Positions 1 through 10,514 of a stretch of 64,000 nt of DNA are shown here, one piece after another. The DNA is from Coenobita brevimanus (lineage: Eukaryota > Arthropoda > Malacostraca > Decapoda > Coenobitidae). Each line of letters opens with the position of its first letter. Position 1 is the stretch's first letter. Made by a program: the position numbers and the translations under genes. The notes under the pieces were generated by a model. That model made no database searches. It was given only the letters and a program-made list of their open reading frames with translations, and was not told where the DNA came from. Where the stretch lies: contig CM064732.1 in the NCBI GenBank assembly GCA_032717465.1, positions 25,470,297 to 25,534,296 on the forward strand. Reading direction: 5' to 3'.

Positions 1-356
1 TTCGTACACTGAAGAACGAGGGTTCGCACCCCGTCAGGGTTATAAACTTTAGGACCGTTCTTCAGGCTACGTACTGCATTCGCGGACGTAAGGGGTGCTG
101 TGATGTCGCATACTATATAGTATGCTTGCACCCAGTTGGGTTGCGTGGGCCGATTACACTTGGTTCACAGACCACATACACATCCAAAGTCACTCCAACA
201 CCATAATTACACTTACAGGCACTTCTCACCCTACATACTGTACAATCTCTACTAGACAGCCTAAGTCACTTGGTAGAGATACATTGGCTGTATCGTTCCC
301 ACTTCGGTAGGGGTAGGCCAGTCTTGCTGTGGACACTCAAACGGCTGATGATGATA
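1..356 (+). repeat. tRNA-derived SINE, copy 1 (5' end cut by window)
   Basis: This copy matches three others in the window (481-853, 20735-21100, 40783-41068). It starts inside the tRNA-like head. The B-box-like GGGTTCGCACCCC is near position 20, followed by a body of about 300 bp that ends in an ATG/TA-rich tail. The box A part lies outside the window and is known only from the copy at 20735-21100. Non-autonomous; it would rely on a LINE for mobilisation. The copy is diverged by scattered substitutions. The family is defined from this window only; I could not compare it with any library. Confidence 0.75.
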
Positions 357-406
357 TACTGTGTGTGTATATATATATATGATTTTGATTGATTGTATAA
401 TTATAC

Positions 407-407
407 A

Positions 408-480
<73 letters not shown>
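407..480. repeat. (TA)n microsatellite
   Basis: About 35 uninterrupted TA units lie between the 3' tails of two inverted SINE copies. The tract probably expanded from the ATGATGATATA tail of a SINE. Confidence 0.95.
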
Positions 481-483
<3 letters not shown>

Positions 484-849
484 TCATCATCATCAGCCGT
501 TGAGGCTCACTGCAGGACCGGCCTATCCCTACCGAAGCAGGGACGATACAAGCCAATGTATCTCTACCCAGTGGCTTAGGCTGTCTGGCAGAGACTGTAT
601 GTAGGGTGAGAAGTGCTTGTAAGTGTAATTGTAGTGTTGTAGTGGCTTTGGATGTTGTGTAGTCTGTGAACCAAGTGTAATCGGCCCGCCTTAAGCCGAT
701 TGGGTGCAAGCATACTAGTATGCGACACTGGTTCAACCACAGCACCCTTTATGTCCGCCAAAGTAGCAAGTGGCTCGGTGAACGATTCCCCATGTTTTTA
801 CAACTCTGGCGGGAGGCGAACCCTCGTCCACCAGCGTGAGAAACGCACA

Positions 850-853
<4 letters not shown>
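481..853 (-). repeat. tRNA-derived SINE, copy 2
   Basis: Minus-strand copy of the same SINE. Its tail (TCATCATCATCATC read on plus) is at 481, and the tRNA-like head, with a B-box-like GGGTTCGCCTCCCG on the minus strand, is near 810-825. The head fades into a (TA)n tract at 853, so the box A end is missing or replaced. Together with copy 1 it forms an inverted pair about 120 bp apart. Confidence 0.75.

Positions 854-946
<93 letters not shown>
854..946. repeat. (TA)n microsatellite
   Basis: Uninterrupted TA repeat of about 46 units abutting the truncated head of SINE copy 2. Confidence 0.95.
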
Positions 947-947
<1 letters not shown>

Positions 948-1122
948 GTACAACTATGTATATAATGGTAGGTGGGGGTGCCCACAATCCACCCACTTAG
1001 TGTAGTAGTATTCTGTTTTCAGGGTGGCTCTACACTGAGTGGCAAGCCAAATGATTTCCTGTAAACCAGGAAAGCATTTACAACGCTGGGTGGTAACCTT
1101 ATAACCAACCAACACGTGTTAC
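947..1122. other. Unassigned spacer, possible 5' region of the RTE element
   Basis: No coding potential is visible. It directly precedes the RTE endonuclease region and may be its 5' untranslated region, but no second copy of this segment exists in the window to test that. Confidence 0.3.
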
Positions 1123-1251
1123 CTACATGACAATAAATGGGTTTTGCGGAGGGTTAGTGCCCCTCCCTGTAAAACAACTAACTAAAAATACGAACAAGAA
1201 GCCTCGGACCAGGACTGACCAAAAGGTGACGACTAAGGACCGAACAAAGGA

Positions 1252-2080
1252 CATGATACCGATGGCGACGTGGAATGTAAGGGGTGCAAATGATGAGGTG
1301 AAAGAGAAAGAGATTGTCCAGGTGCTTGAGGGTGCGAAAGTGGATGTATGTGGATTAACTGAAACATAATGGAGAGGTGAGAGCGTGAGAGAATGGGAGG
1401 ATGGATGGAGTATATGTCCTGGAGTAGGTGAGAATATGAGGTCAAAAGAAGGAGTGTTTATTGTGGTGAGTAACAGATGGAAGGATAGTACAAGAAAGTA
1501 TGGATCAGTTGGCTCGAAGACTGTGTGAGTAAGATTAAAAGTTGGACTACAAATGTGGACGATTGTGTGCGTGTATGTGACAACACAAGATAGTGCAAGC
1601 AGAGAGAGAGAAAAGTTCTGGACAAGTGTGGAAGCATGCATGGAAATGTTTTAAAGGAATGAGGAAGTGTTTTTGATTGGCGATATGAATGGTAAAGCAG
1701 GGAATATGAAGGTGGATGGAGCAGTTGGTGAGTGGGGTGTGCCTGCTGAGATAGATGGGAATGGTAGTGCCTTAGTGGACATCTGTGCAGGGAGAGGGTT
1801 GGTGATAGCCAATACCCTCTTCAGGCACAAAATGATCCATAGGTGAGTGTCGAGAAGGGTGGGTGGTGAACTGAATGAAAGGAAGGTAATGATTGATTAT
1901 GTGTGTGTGGATGAAAGGATGAGAAGATGTGTAGTGGATGCAAGAGCATATAGAGGCTGGAGAAGTGGACTTTATGATCACCACTTGGTGGTGGTGAGAC
2001 TCAAGGTCCAAGTGAAATGGAGAAATAGAAGAAAGAAAGGGCAGGAGTGCAAGGAGAGTATAAAGGTTAAAAGAGGATGA
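1252..2080 (+). pseudogene. RTE endonuclease domain, broken
   Basis: AP-type endonuclease of LINE copy A, which would nick target DNA for target-primed reverse transcription. The window shows MATWNVRGA near the start, a CGLTET segment, GDMNGKAG (the D-x-N catalytic block) around 1680, a KVMIDYVCVDERM block near 1890 and DHHLVVVRL (the D-H block) near 1980. Stops occur at about 1367, 1528, 1651 and 1843, and a frame change is needed along the way. The order and motifs agree with RTE endonucleases. No intact reading frame remains. Confidence 0.7.
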
Positions 2081-2160
2081 GAAAAAGGCAGAATATGAGA
2101 GAGAAGTAGAGGAGCGATTGGGTAAATAAGGATTGGAGAAGTTGGGGGTGAAATGAAGAG

Positions 2161-4100
2161 GTGAGGCAGGCTGTGGCACAAAAGAAGAAAGCATATAGTA
2201 AGTGGATGAGAAACAGGGGCATCGAAGAAGATGCAAGATGGATGAGAGAGTTATATGTACAGATGAAGACAGAGATGAAAAGATTAATAAGAGAGAGTAA
2301 GAAGAGAGTGGATGAGGAATTAGGTAGGAATTTGAGTATAAAGTGGAGGGAATGCAAAAAAATGTTTTGGAAGGAGGTAAAGAGAGTTAGACAGGGTGCC
2401 AATGAAGATAGGGAGTGAAAGATGAAAACGGTAGATTACTAGTGGAGAAAGGAGAAAAAGTGAGCAGATGAAGAGAGCACTTTCAGGAATTGTTGAACAC
2501 AGAGAATTAAAGTAATGCGAATATAAGTGGTTCGGGAAATGCTGGGAGAAGGAGGGATGTGAGAAGAGAGGAAAAACTCAGTCGAATGGAAGTTGTGGAA
2601 GCAATGAAGAAAGTCAAAATGGGAAAAGCCCCAGGAATTGATGGAGTGTGTGGTGAAATGCTGAAGCACGGGGGAGAGATAGCTGTTGAATGGATGTGGA
2701 AGAGAAGCATTTTGGCCTGGGAGGAAGGTAGAGTCGCGAAGGATTGGAAGTCAGGTATAATTATTCCCTTGTATAAAGGAAAAGGGGAAAAAGAAGTGTG
2801 TGGTAATCATAGTGGCAGTTGTCTACTTAGTGTAAGAGGAAAAGTATATGGTATGATACTTATTGAGCGAGTTAGGGAAATAACAGAGGAATTACTGTAG
2901 TTGGGGAAGAACAGGGACGTTTTAGGAATGGAAGAGATTGTGTAAATCTGATATTCATTCTTAGATCTTTAGTGGAAAAGTTTCTAGAGAAGGGCAAGAA
3001 GTAGTATAGGGCCTTCATGGATTTGGAGAAAGCATATGACATGGTGGATAGACAAGGATTGTGGAAAGTGTTAAGAATATATGGAGTAAATAGGAAGTTA
3101 CAGAATGCTGTGAAGAAAATGTATGAGGATGCTAAGGCTGCAGTGTGTGTGGACAGTGAACTGAGTGAGTTCTTCTACTTGAAGGCTGAATTGAAACAGG
3201 GATGTATCATGTCTCCATGGTTGTTCAATCTGTATATGAATGAAGTTATTAAAGAGATACAAAGTTGGGCAGTGGATGTTGGAGTGACCCTAATGAGAGA
3301 GGGCAGTGTTTGGAAACTCTCTGTACTGTTGTTTGCAGATGATACTGTGTTCTTAAGTGAAGACGAGGGGGAGCTGCAAGGCTTGGTTGATGAGTTTGGG
3401 AGAGTGTGTAAGAAACGGAATCTAACGGTGAATGTAGGGAAGAGTAAAGTTTTGGTCTTCAAGAGAGGTGAAGTCAGTGAATGTAGAGTGAGGTTTGATG
3501 AGGAGGAAATGGAAAATGTGAGTGTGTTTAAGTACTTCGGTAGTATGATGAGTAAGGATGGAAGATTTTTAGGAAAGGGTATAAGAAGGAAGAAAAGTTG
3601 TTGATTCCTTGAAAGCAGTGTTTAGAAAAGGAAAGTGAGCATGGAAGTGAAAAAGTTACTACATGACAGTATTGTGATACCATTTCTAATGAATGGAAGT
3701 GAAGCTTGCACCTTGTTTGAGGGACAGAAGTCAAGAGTGAGAGCAGTGGAAACGAGTTATTTGAGAGGAGCATGTGGAGTCACATGGAGAGACAGACTGA
3801 CAAATGAGGAATTGACGGAGCGTTGTGGTGTGGACGTGGATGTGATAGGAAGCGTTAGGAGAAACACATTGAGGCAGTTTGGCCATGTGGAGAGGATGGA
3901 GAGTGAGAGACTGACGAGAAGAGTGTGTGTGAGTGAAGTGGAGGGAGGAGAGGAAGGGGGAGGCCAAGGATGAGATGGAGAGATGGAGTGGAAACATATA
4001 TGAGAAAGGGGTGTGTTAGCTAGGTGCAGGGAATGTCACTGGCGGGGGGAAAGGGAGACATGGAGGCGATTTGTTTGTGGCCACCCCTTACGGGATTAAG
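2161..4100 (+). pseudogene. RTE reverse transcriptase, broken
   Basis: Reverse transcriptase and C-terminal region of LINE copy A. Recognisable blocks are GKAPGIDGVCGEML (about 2620), a degraded YKGKGEKEVCGNH segment (about 2780), FMDLEKAYDMVD (about 3015), LKQGCIMSPWLFNLYM (about 3195) and LLFADDTVFL (about 3330, the catalytic ADD box intact). The C-terminal GHVERM segment is near 3885. The frame is interrupted near 2899, 3602 and 3973 and by several indels. Codons ending at about 4095 correspond to the C-terminal GHP-R-D residues conserved in the other copies. Confidence 0.8.
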
Positions 4101-4145
4101 GCGGCTGGAAATAGACAGATAGATAGAATTATGTATACAAGTACC

Positions 4146-4147
<2 letters not shown>

Positions 4148-4210
<63 letters not shown>
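4148..4210. repeat. (GT)n(AT)n compound microsatellite
   Basis: About 15 GT units run directly into about 16 AT units, about 20 bp after the 3' tail of RTE copy A. Confidence 0.95.
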
Positions 4211-4212
<2 letters not shown>

Positions 4213-4310
4213 TTTTGTTTCGTTTATAAAGGCTCCAAAATGCTGGCATGCATTGGCCCTTGTCACCTAATGGCAGCTCTCCATGATGCTCGATCTCTGG
4301 CCCCTCCCTA

Positions 4311-4318
4311 TTAGCCAG
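4311..4318. repeat. 8-bp target site duplication, left copy
   Basis: TTAGCCAG immediately precedes the left terminal inverted repeat CAGTGTTGTAG. The same 8 bp follow the right terminal repeat at 11100-11107. An 8-bp duplication is diagnostic of hAT-superfamily insertion. Confidence 0.85.
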
Positions 4319-4327
4319 CAGTGTTGT

Positions 4328-4472
4328 AGGTCTCGAGACTGGTCTCGAGACCAGTTTGATGTGGTCTTGGTCTTGATCTTGGTCTCGCTTGATGTGGTCT
4401 TGGTCTTGATCTTGGTCTCAAAGCTTCTGGTCTCGGAGTTTTGGCTTGAGACCAGGCTGAGACCAGCATTAC
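4328..4472. repeat. Subterminal GGTCTTG/GGTCTCG repeat array, left
   Basis: Degenerate tandem units of GGTCTTGATCTT and GGTCTCGAGACC lie just inside the left hAT end. They include a self-complementary block GGTCTCGAGACTGGTCTCG. The right end carries a matching array, so the arrays are probably subterminal transposase-binding repeats, as in other hAT elements. Confidence 0.75.
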
Positions 4473-5339
4473 AAAGTGCATCGCGGCGTGGGGAAGGTCG
4501 GAATTTATGATCATACACGGAGAAAAATCATGGCTGATTCGATTCACGGCGCGCCATACAGCATTGTACTGTCTATAGATACTGTCTGGCTAGCGCTACG
4601 GTGATGATGCATGAGCTGAGCCCTGCGAGCGCTGATAGAATGCGTACGAGTCGAGAGAGCATGCATGACGTGGCTATTCTCGCAGTGATAATCTCCGTTT
4701 GCACGCATGCATGTTTGCAGCTCTGTTCACCTCCGTGTACTTCATATGCGTGTATGGTGTATGCAATCCCCGCATCCTTCGTACACGTACACCACAGGTT
4801 TAGCTAGTTCGCTCGGAAAAGGTAACCACAAATATTGGTTTTCCTATGTTTGTTTCTTCATACCAATGAAGCAATGAAAGCAGAAATATTTTGCCTAGAT
4901 GTTTAGTTGTTCACATATATTAAGTTTTGTAAATATATTTCCTCTCTTACAGGGGCGTAGCCAGGATTTTGGAGCAATGCGGACCAAGTCAGACATCAGT
5001 GGCTTCCAACCTTTCGAGTTATGACTCTTCAGAGATTCCAAATGGCTATCACGGAGGCCTGCAGTGACTTCTGTGACCTTTTTAGAAGGAATCATAATAT
5101 TTTCTAGTGTTTCACAGCCACCCTCGTATTTCGTACAACTTATTCACCTATGAGCGGGGGGCCATGGCCATGTGGCCCAGTGGCGTTTCCAGCACCTGGC
5201 GGCCGATAAATCATCTGTAGTAGCAAAAAGGTCAGTAAGAAGACTCGAATGAGGGCCCCTTTCAAGGGAGAAAGTCAGTGAAAACTGTTCTCTTAAACAA
5301 ATAGTGGGTACGACCGTAAGAAGTATTTGGAGCACTTAA
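4473..5339. other. hAT internal sequence, unassigned
   Basis: Non-coding interior of the hAT element. At 4950 there is CAGGGGCGTAGCCAGG and at 5174 CAGTGGCGTTTCCAG. Both resemble hAT terminal sequences, but no partner ends were found. No gene is supported here. Confidence 0.4.
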
Positions 5340-6106
5340 TTAACCCGCGCCGTCCCGAGGACGTACTTCCACGTCCTCACGTTTTGTCACAGCTAATCCC
5401 GAGGACGTACTTCAACGTCCTGCAATTGCAAGATTCATAATTTCCACGATTTTCAATTTTCGCGATTAATTTTTGTTACGTATACACGGGACACCTTCCT
5501 CAACAAGATGCCAGGCAGAGACAATGCCTTACCCAGCATGACCTCCTCCCCCCCCCTGCATGCCCTTTTCTCAGCAATTCACCTGTTATCAGTGACCTGG
5601 CCAGTATAGCCATGTCATGCCACGGTACGAAATTCAGGGCCAGAGTGATTCCCCAATCAATGACAATGTGGAGGACAAACTTTACATAGCATTAGAGGAA
5701 GAAACAGTTAGAAATGATGATCAGGTAATGTGGCAAAAAAAGGTCAGGTATTAGTGAGTGAAACAATGCTTATAATGCCTATATTACTGCTTGAAAACCA
5801 ATATACTCTTGTACTACATATAAATTCGTAACAGTAAATAAATAAATACCGTTTATGAGTGGTGTGAAATAGTTATCCTCCCATAGAACTCGTTTTCTTT
5901 GGTGCCAGCCTGATAGAAAACCCAGTAAGGTAACGAGGCTCTCCTACCTGTAATGAGTATTTTAAACCTCAGGTGAGCGATTTCTCTATGAATTTTCGAT
6001 GTTTCTCACCAAAAGCGAAAGTTTTAGCAAAAAAAAAAAAGGTCGAAAATTGCCCGGGATTGGGGGGTACCAGTGGTCGAAAAGTGGCCGGGACGGGGCG
6101 GGTTAA
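5340..6106. mobile_element. piggyBac-like non-autonomous element
   Basis: Left end TTAACCCGCGCCGTCCCG; right end, read inward on minus, TTAACCCGCCCCGTCCCG. The 14 bp after TTAA match at 13 positions, and TTAA is present at both borders, as expected for piggyBac insertion. Each end has a duplicated subterminal unit. On the left, CCCGAGGACGTACTT followed by CMACGTCC occurs twice and contains GGACGT...ACGTCC hairpins. On the right, GGTCGAAAA-x-TG-CCGGG occurs twice. Length is 767 bp and no transposase is encoded. It lies inside the hAT element and is therefore younger than it. Confidence 0.72.
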
Positions 6107-6406
6107 GGAAGTAAAATATATATTTTATATTTACGAAAATTTTTTGCTTCCCACCTTCTGTATACCGAAACCCCTTCGGTCTCTTGTGTAATTATTCTGA
6201 AAAATAGGTAGTCCCCCTTGACTGTTCACGAGAAACGAAAGATGAATATGTTGTATATGGAACGTTTGGGCACTGGTAAAGCTCGGACAGAAGTGCGAAA
6301 ATTAGTCTTCCGAATACCAGCTTTCGCATGAGGAAGATGCAGCTATCCATGAGTGCGATGGCACTGACAAAGTATGCAACACCATACATTATAAATTCAA
6401 AACCGT
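6107..6406. other. hAT internal sequence, unassigned
   Basis: Non-coding segment between the piggyBac-like element and the nested RTE LINE. Nothing recognisable. Confidence 0.4.
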
Positions 6407-6413
6407 ACTTTCA

Positions 6414-8671
6414 GATGGGAATGGAAATGCTTTGGTGGACATCTGTGCTGGAATGGGGTTGGCAATAGCCAACACCTACTTTCGGCATAAGATGATCCAC
6501 CGGTACACATGGAGAGTAATGAGGAGGATGGATGGTGAACTTGTTGAACGAAAGGCAATGATAGACTACGTGTGTGTGGATGAGCGAATGAGAAGACAAG
6601 TGTTGGATGCAAGAGTGTGGAGAGGATGGGGGAATGGAGTCTCGGACCATCACTTAGTGATGGCCAAGGTAGAGCTGCAAAGAAAGTAGTTGAGGAGACG
6701 AAGGGGGAAGACAGGAGGAAGCAACTCCTATGAGAAGAGTGGAGAAATTGCAAGATAGTGAGAAAATGACAGAGTATAAGAGCATAGTGGAAGAAAGATT
6801 GGGAAGGTATGGGCTAGAGCAGATGGAAGGGGTGGAAGACGTATGTAAGATATTCACGGAAGAGATAGGCGCAGCGTGTGAGGCGGTTTGTGGAGTGAGG
6901 AGGAGATGCAAAGGTGTGCAAGGGACAGCATGGTGGAATGATAAGGTGAAACGAGCTGTGGAACAAAAGAAGAAGGCATATAGTGAATGGTTAGCGAGTA
7001 GAGATAGGGGAGAAGATGAGAGAGAGAAGAGAGAGGTATATGTGAGCAGGAGAAGGGAGGTTAAGGGACTGGTGAAGGAGAGTAAAAAGAAAGTGGATGA
7101 AGAGTTTGGGAGGAATCTGAGTGTGAAATGGAGGGAGAGTAAGAAATTGTTTTGGAAGGAGGTAAAGAAAGTAAGGCAGTGTGAAAGGGGAAATAGTAGG
7201 GGAGTGAAAGATAGAAATAATAGATTGTTGGTGGAGAAGAGAGAGAAACTGAGGAGATGGAAGGAGCACTTTGAGGATTTGTTGAATGTAGAGAGTGAGA
7301 GCAGTGCGAGTATAAGTGGTTGGGGAATGGCTGGGAGAAGAAGAGATGAGAGGAGGGAGGAAGAGATCAGGAGGGCGGAAGTAGTGGATGCGATGAAGAA
7401 GATTAAATTGGGAAAGGCCCCAGGAATTGATGGAGTGTGTGGTGAAATGATTAGGTATGGAGGTGAGATTGTTGTGGAGTGGATATAGAAGTTGTGTAGA
7501 TTGGCTTGGGAAGAGGGAAGGGTTCCAGAGGACTGGAAATCAGGTATAATTGTTCCTTTATACAAAGGAAAAGGGGAGAGAGAAGTATGTGGTAACCATA
7601 GGGGTATTTGCCTACTTAGTGTGACTGGTAAAATATATGGTAGAATACTCATTGATAGGGTTAGGCATATGGCAGAGGAGCTAGTTGGAGAAGAACAAGG
7701 GCGGATTTAGAAAGGGAAAAGGGTGTGTAGATCAGATATTTGTTCTAAGATGTTTAGTGGAGAAGTATCTAGAGAAGGGAAGGAAAGTGTATGCTGCCTT
7801 CATGGACTTGGAGAAAGCTTATGACAGAATAGATAGGCAAGGTATGTGGAAGGTATTAAGAATATATGGAGTGGAGGGGAAATTGTTGAGTGCTGTGAAG
7901 AGATTGTAGGAGGGAGCTAGGGCTGCGGTGCGAGTGGATGGTGAGCTGAATGAGTTCTTTGATCTCATTGTGGGACTGACACAGGGTTGTGTGATGTCTC
8001 CATGGCTGTTTAATATATACATGGATGGGGTTGTAAAGGAGGTGCAGGGTAGGGCAGTGGATGTAGGGGTGGCCCTAATGAATGAGGGTGAGATTTGGAA
8101 GCTTCCGGTGTTGCTGTTTGGTGATGATACAGTACTGTTGAGTGAAGATGAATGGGAGTTGCAAGGTTTGGTGAATGAATTTGGGACAGTGTGTAGGAGG
8201 AGGAATCTGAAAGTTAATGTAAACAAAAGTAAAGTTATGGTGTTTGAGAGGAATGAAGTCACAGAGTGTGCAGTGAGGTTGGATGGTGAGGATATGGAGA
8301 ATGTGAGTGCATTCAAGTACTTGGGTAGTGTGATGAGTAGGGATGGAACTTTGGGGGATGAAGTGCGTGAAAGGGTACAGCAGGGAAGGAAGGTTGTTTG
8401 TACACTGAAAGCAGTGATGAGAAATAGGGAGGTGAGTATGGAAGTTAACAAGTCACTGCATGATAGTATTGTGATCCCTACCCTGACGTATGGAAGCGAG
8501 ACATGGACCTTGCAAGAGGGGAACAAGACAAGAGTGAGAGCAGTGGAAATAAGTTACTTGAGAGGAGCATGTGGAGTGACGTGGAGGGACAGGTTGACGA
8601 ATGAAGTGAAGGAACGCTGTGGGGTAGATGTGGATGTGGTTGAGAAGATTAGGAGAAATACACTGAGGTGG
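6414..8671 (+). pseudogene. RTE endonuclease C-terminus and reverse transcriptase, broken
   Basis: Blocks in order: MVDICAGMGLAIAN and KAMIDYVCVDERM (endonuclease C-terminal part), SDHHLVMAKVEL (about 6645), GKAPGIDGVCGEM (about 7415), YKGKGEREVCGNH (about 7560), FMDLEKAYDRID (about 7800), TQGCVMSPWLFNIYMDG (about 7980) and LLFGDDTVLL (about 8115). The last motif has glycine in place of the alanine of the usual ADD box. Breaks are a TAG at 7486-7488, a frame change near 7700 and a TAG at 7907-7909. The C-terminal 75 codons lie beyond the nested LINE, at 10258-10481. Confidence 0.8.
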
Positions 8672-10257
8672 TTTTTTTTTTTTTTTTTTTTTTAATGCGA
8701 GGAAGAAGGAACCAAAGGCCATGAGCCCTCCAAGAGAAAAACAAAATACAATAAAGAGCCAAATTTAAGATCCGATCATTTTGAGATGCCTGGACACACT
8801 GCGTTTGAAAGACTGGAGATCATAGGCAGCAGGAAATACAGACAGAGGGAGACAGTTCCAGAGCTGACCTGTTGCATAAATGAAAGACTGGGAATAACGG
8901 TTAACTCTTGCATTAGAGAGTTGGACAGAAAAGGGATGAGAGTTTGCTGCCAGACGGGTGCTACGCGCCCGTCGTAGAGGTGGAGGAATGCAAGCAGACA
9001 GTTCAGAGGAGCAGTGACCATTAAAGTAGCAATAGAAAAGAGATAAAGATGCAACAGAGCGGCGAAGAGACAGAGGTTGAAGGGAGTCAGTAAGAGGAGG
9101 AGAGTTAATGAGACGAAAAACCTTTGACTCCACCCTATTGAGAAGAGCTGTATGTGGGGAGCCTCCCCAGACATGAGAGTTGTACTCCACACAGGGGCGG
9201 ATAAAACCCCTGTATAGAGTCAACAATTGTGCAGGGGTAAAGAAAGAGCGGAGTCGGCTTAGCACACCCAATCTCTTGGAAGCAGATTTTACAAGAGATA
9301 TAATATGATTTTTCCAAGATAAGTCCCGAGTAAATGAAACCCCAAGCATGTTCAAGGATGATGCAGGATTAAGCTGAATATTATTAAACATTAGTGGGTA
9401 TACCTGTGGAAGATTTTGTCGGGTTGATAGGTGTAAGAACTGAGTCTTAGATGCATTAAAGACAACCATATTATTTTTGCCCCAGTCAGAGATACGAGCC
9501 AAGTCAGACATTAGGTGTGCCATAGCCTCATCCCTTGTTTGTTGAAGTAACTGTTGAGATGGGCGTTGCGGGAACAGAATGGAAAGGTGAAGGGTGGAGT
9601 CATCAGCGTATGAGTGGATAGGGTTAGATGTACAGCTTAGAAGATCACTGATGAATAAAAGGAAGAGAGTTGGTGATAGGACAGAGCCCTGAGGAACACC
9701 ACTGTTGATAGATCTAGGAGAAGAACGATGTCCGTCTACAACAGCGGCTATAGAACGACCAGAAAGGAAACTAGCGATGAAGGCACAGATAGAAGGATAG
9801 AAACCGTAGGAGGGCAGTTTGGAAATTAAAGATTTATGCCAGACTCGATCGAAAGCCTTTGAGATGTCAAGTGCAATGGCAAAGCTTTCGCCAAAGTCCC
9901 GAAAGGAGGATGACCAGGAGTCCGAAAGGTAGGTGAGAAGATCGCCAGTGGAGCGTCCCTGACGGAACCCATACTGACGATCGGAAAGAAGGTTGTGATA
10001 GGAAAGATGCCTTAAAATTTTTCTATTAAGAATTGACTCGAAAACTTTTGAAATACAGGACGTTAAAGCAATTGGACGATAGTTGGAGGGTTGGGAGTGG
10101 TCACCCTTCTTAGGGACTGGCTGAATGAGAGCAAACTTCCAGCAAGAAGGAAAGGTACAAGTTGACAGACAAAGGCGAAAGAGTTTACCTAGGCAGGGTG
10201 TAAGCACAGAAGCACAGTTCTTGAGAACAACAGGAGGGACCCCATCAGGCCCATATG
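8672..10257 (-). mobile_element. Jockey/CR1-group LINE nested in RTE copy B (5'-truncated, poly-A)
   Basis: Minus-strand insertion ending in a poly-A tail, seen as 22 T at 8672-8693. The 5' truncation falls at the start of the reverse transcriptase (SKAYGPDGVPP). RTE sequence is continuous on both sides: GGTGGTTT before and TTGGACATGTG after, matching GGTTTGGCCATGTG in the other RTE copies. This proves the insertion. The family is related to, but clearly distinct from, LINE copies C and D. The poly-A tail fits jockey/I-like clades; exact clade not determined. Confidence 0.85.
8765..10257 (-). pseudogene. LINE reverse transcriptase, 5'-truncated but open to its stop
   Basis: About 497 codons remain open from the truncation point to a natural stop (C-terminus KMIGS). 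Motifs: AYGPDGVPPVVLKN, PVPKKGDHSQPSNYRPIAL, DRQYGFRQGRSTGDLL, ALDISKAFDRVWHKSL (first catalytic Asp), SGVPQGSVLSPTLFLLFISDLL, HSYADDSTLH (catalytic ADD box) and a C-terminal domain with LWNCLPLSVFP. No lesion is visible within it, so the insertion looks recent. Upstream codons that extend the frame to 10465 come from RTE antisense sequence and are a chance fusion. Confidence 0.85.
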
Positions 10258-10481
10258 CCTTGGACATGTGAAGAGAATGGAGAATGAAAGACTGACTAAG
10301 AGGGTGTATGTAGGTGAGGTGGAGGGAGGGAGAGGGAGAGGTAGACCGAGGATGAGGTGGAGGGATGGAGTTGAGCGTTATATGAGGGAGGGGGGGGTGA
10401 GCTGGGGGGAGGGTAGTCAAATGGTGGGTGACAGAGCGACTTGGAGGCGTTTTGTCTGCGGCCACCCTTTGCGGGATTAGG
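10258..10481 (+). pseudogene. RTE copy B C-terminus, continuation after nested LINE
   Basis: Encodes the KRMENERLTKRVYVGEVEGG segment and the terminal FVCGHPLRD residues. These are continuous with 6414-8671 once the nested LINE is disregarded. The short 3' end and GATA tail follow directly. Confidence 0.8.
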
Positions 10482-10514
10482 GCGTCGGGCTATAGATAGA
10501 TAGATAGACTTTCA

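Larger units (their letters stand above)
1123..4125 (+). mobile_element. RTE-like LINE, copy A (decayed, near full length)
   Basis: A non-LTR retrotransposon with an N-terminal AP-like endonuclease, a reverse transcriptase and a short 3' end. The 3' end carries the codons for GHPLRD-type residues, then about 30 bp, then a GATA-type tandem tail (AGACAGATAGATAG). A very short 3' UTR with a tandem-repeat tail is typical of RTE elements. It is the longest of four copies in the window (others at 6414-10507, 51948-54122 and 60519-62271) and the only one that reaches the endonuclease start. Many stops and frameshifts make it inactive. The clade assignment rests on motif resemblance only. Confidence 0.8.
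6414..10507 (+). mobile_element. RTE-like LINE, copy B (5'-truncated, interrupted)
   Basis: Homologous to copy A from its position about 1745 onward, so the endonuclease N-terminus is lost by 5' truncation. The 3' end is a (GATA)n tail at 10491-10507. ACTTTCA occurs at 6407-6413 and again at 10508-10514, a plausible 7-bp target duplication. The element is split at 8672 by another LINE and resumes at about 10258, where the GHV-R-M codons continue. It sits inside the hAT element. Confidence 0.82.

Noticed and set aside
4950..5190. Further hAT ends (CAGGGGCGTAGCC, CAGTGGCGTTTCC)
   Set aside because: Both point the same way and no opposite ends or duplications could be found.
6654..7652. Long minus-strand frame (332 codons)
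   Set aside because: It is antisense to the RTE reverse transcriptase; the S/L/F/P-rich translation reflects the purine-rich sense strand.
8765..10465. A single 566-codon minus-strand frame
   Set aside because: The N-terminal part (10258-10465) is antisense to RTE copy B. Only the part left of 10258 is LINE coding sequence, so the fusion is accidental.
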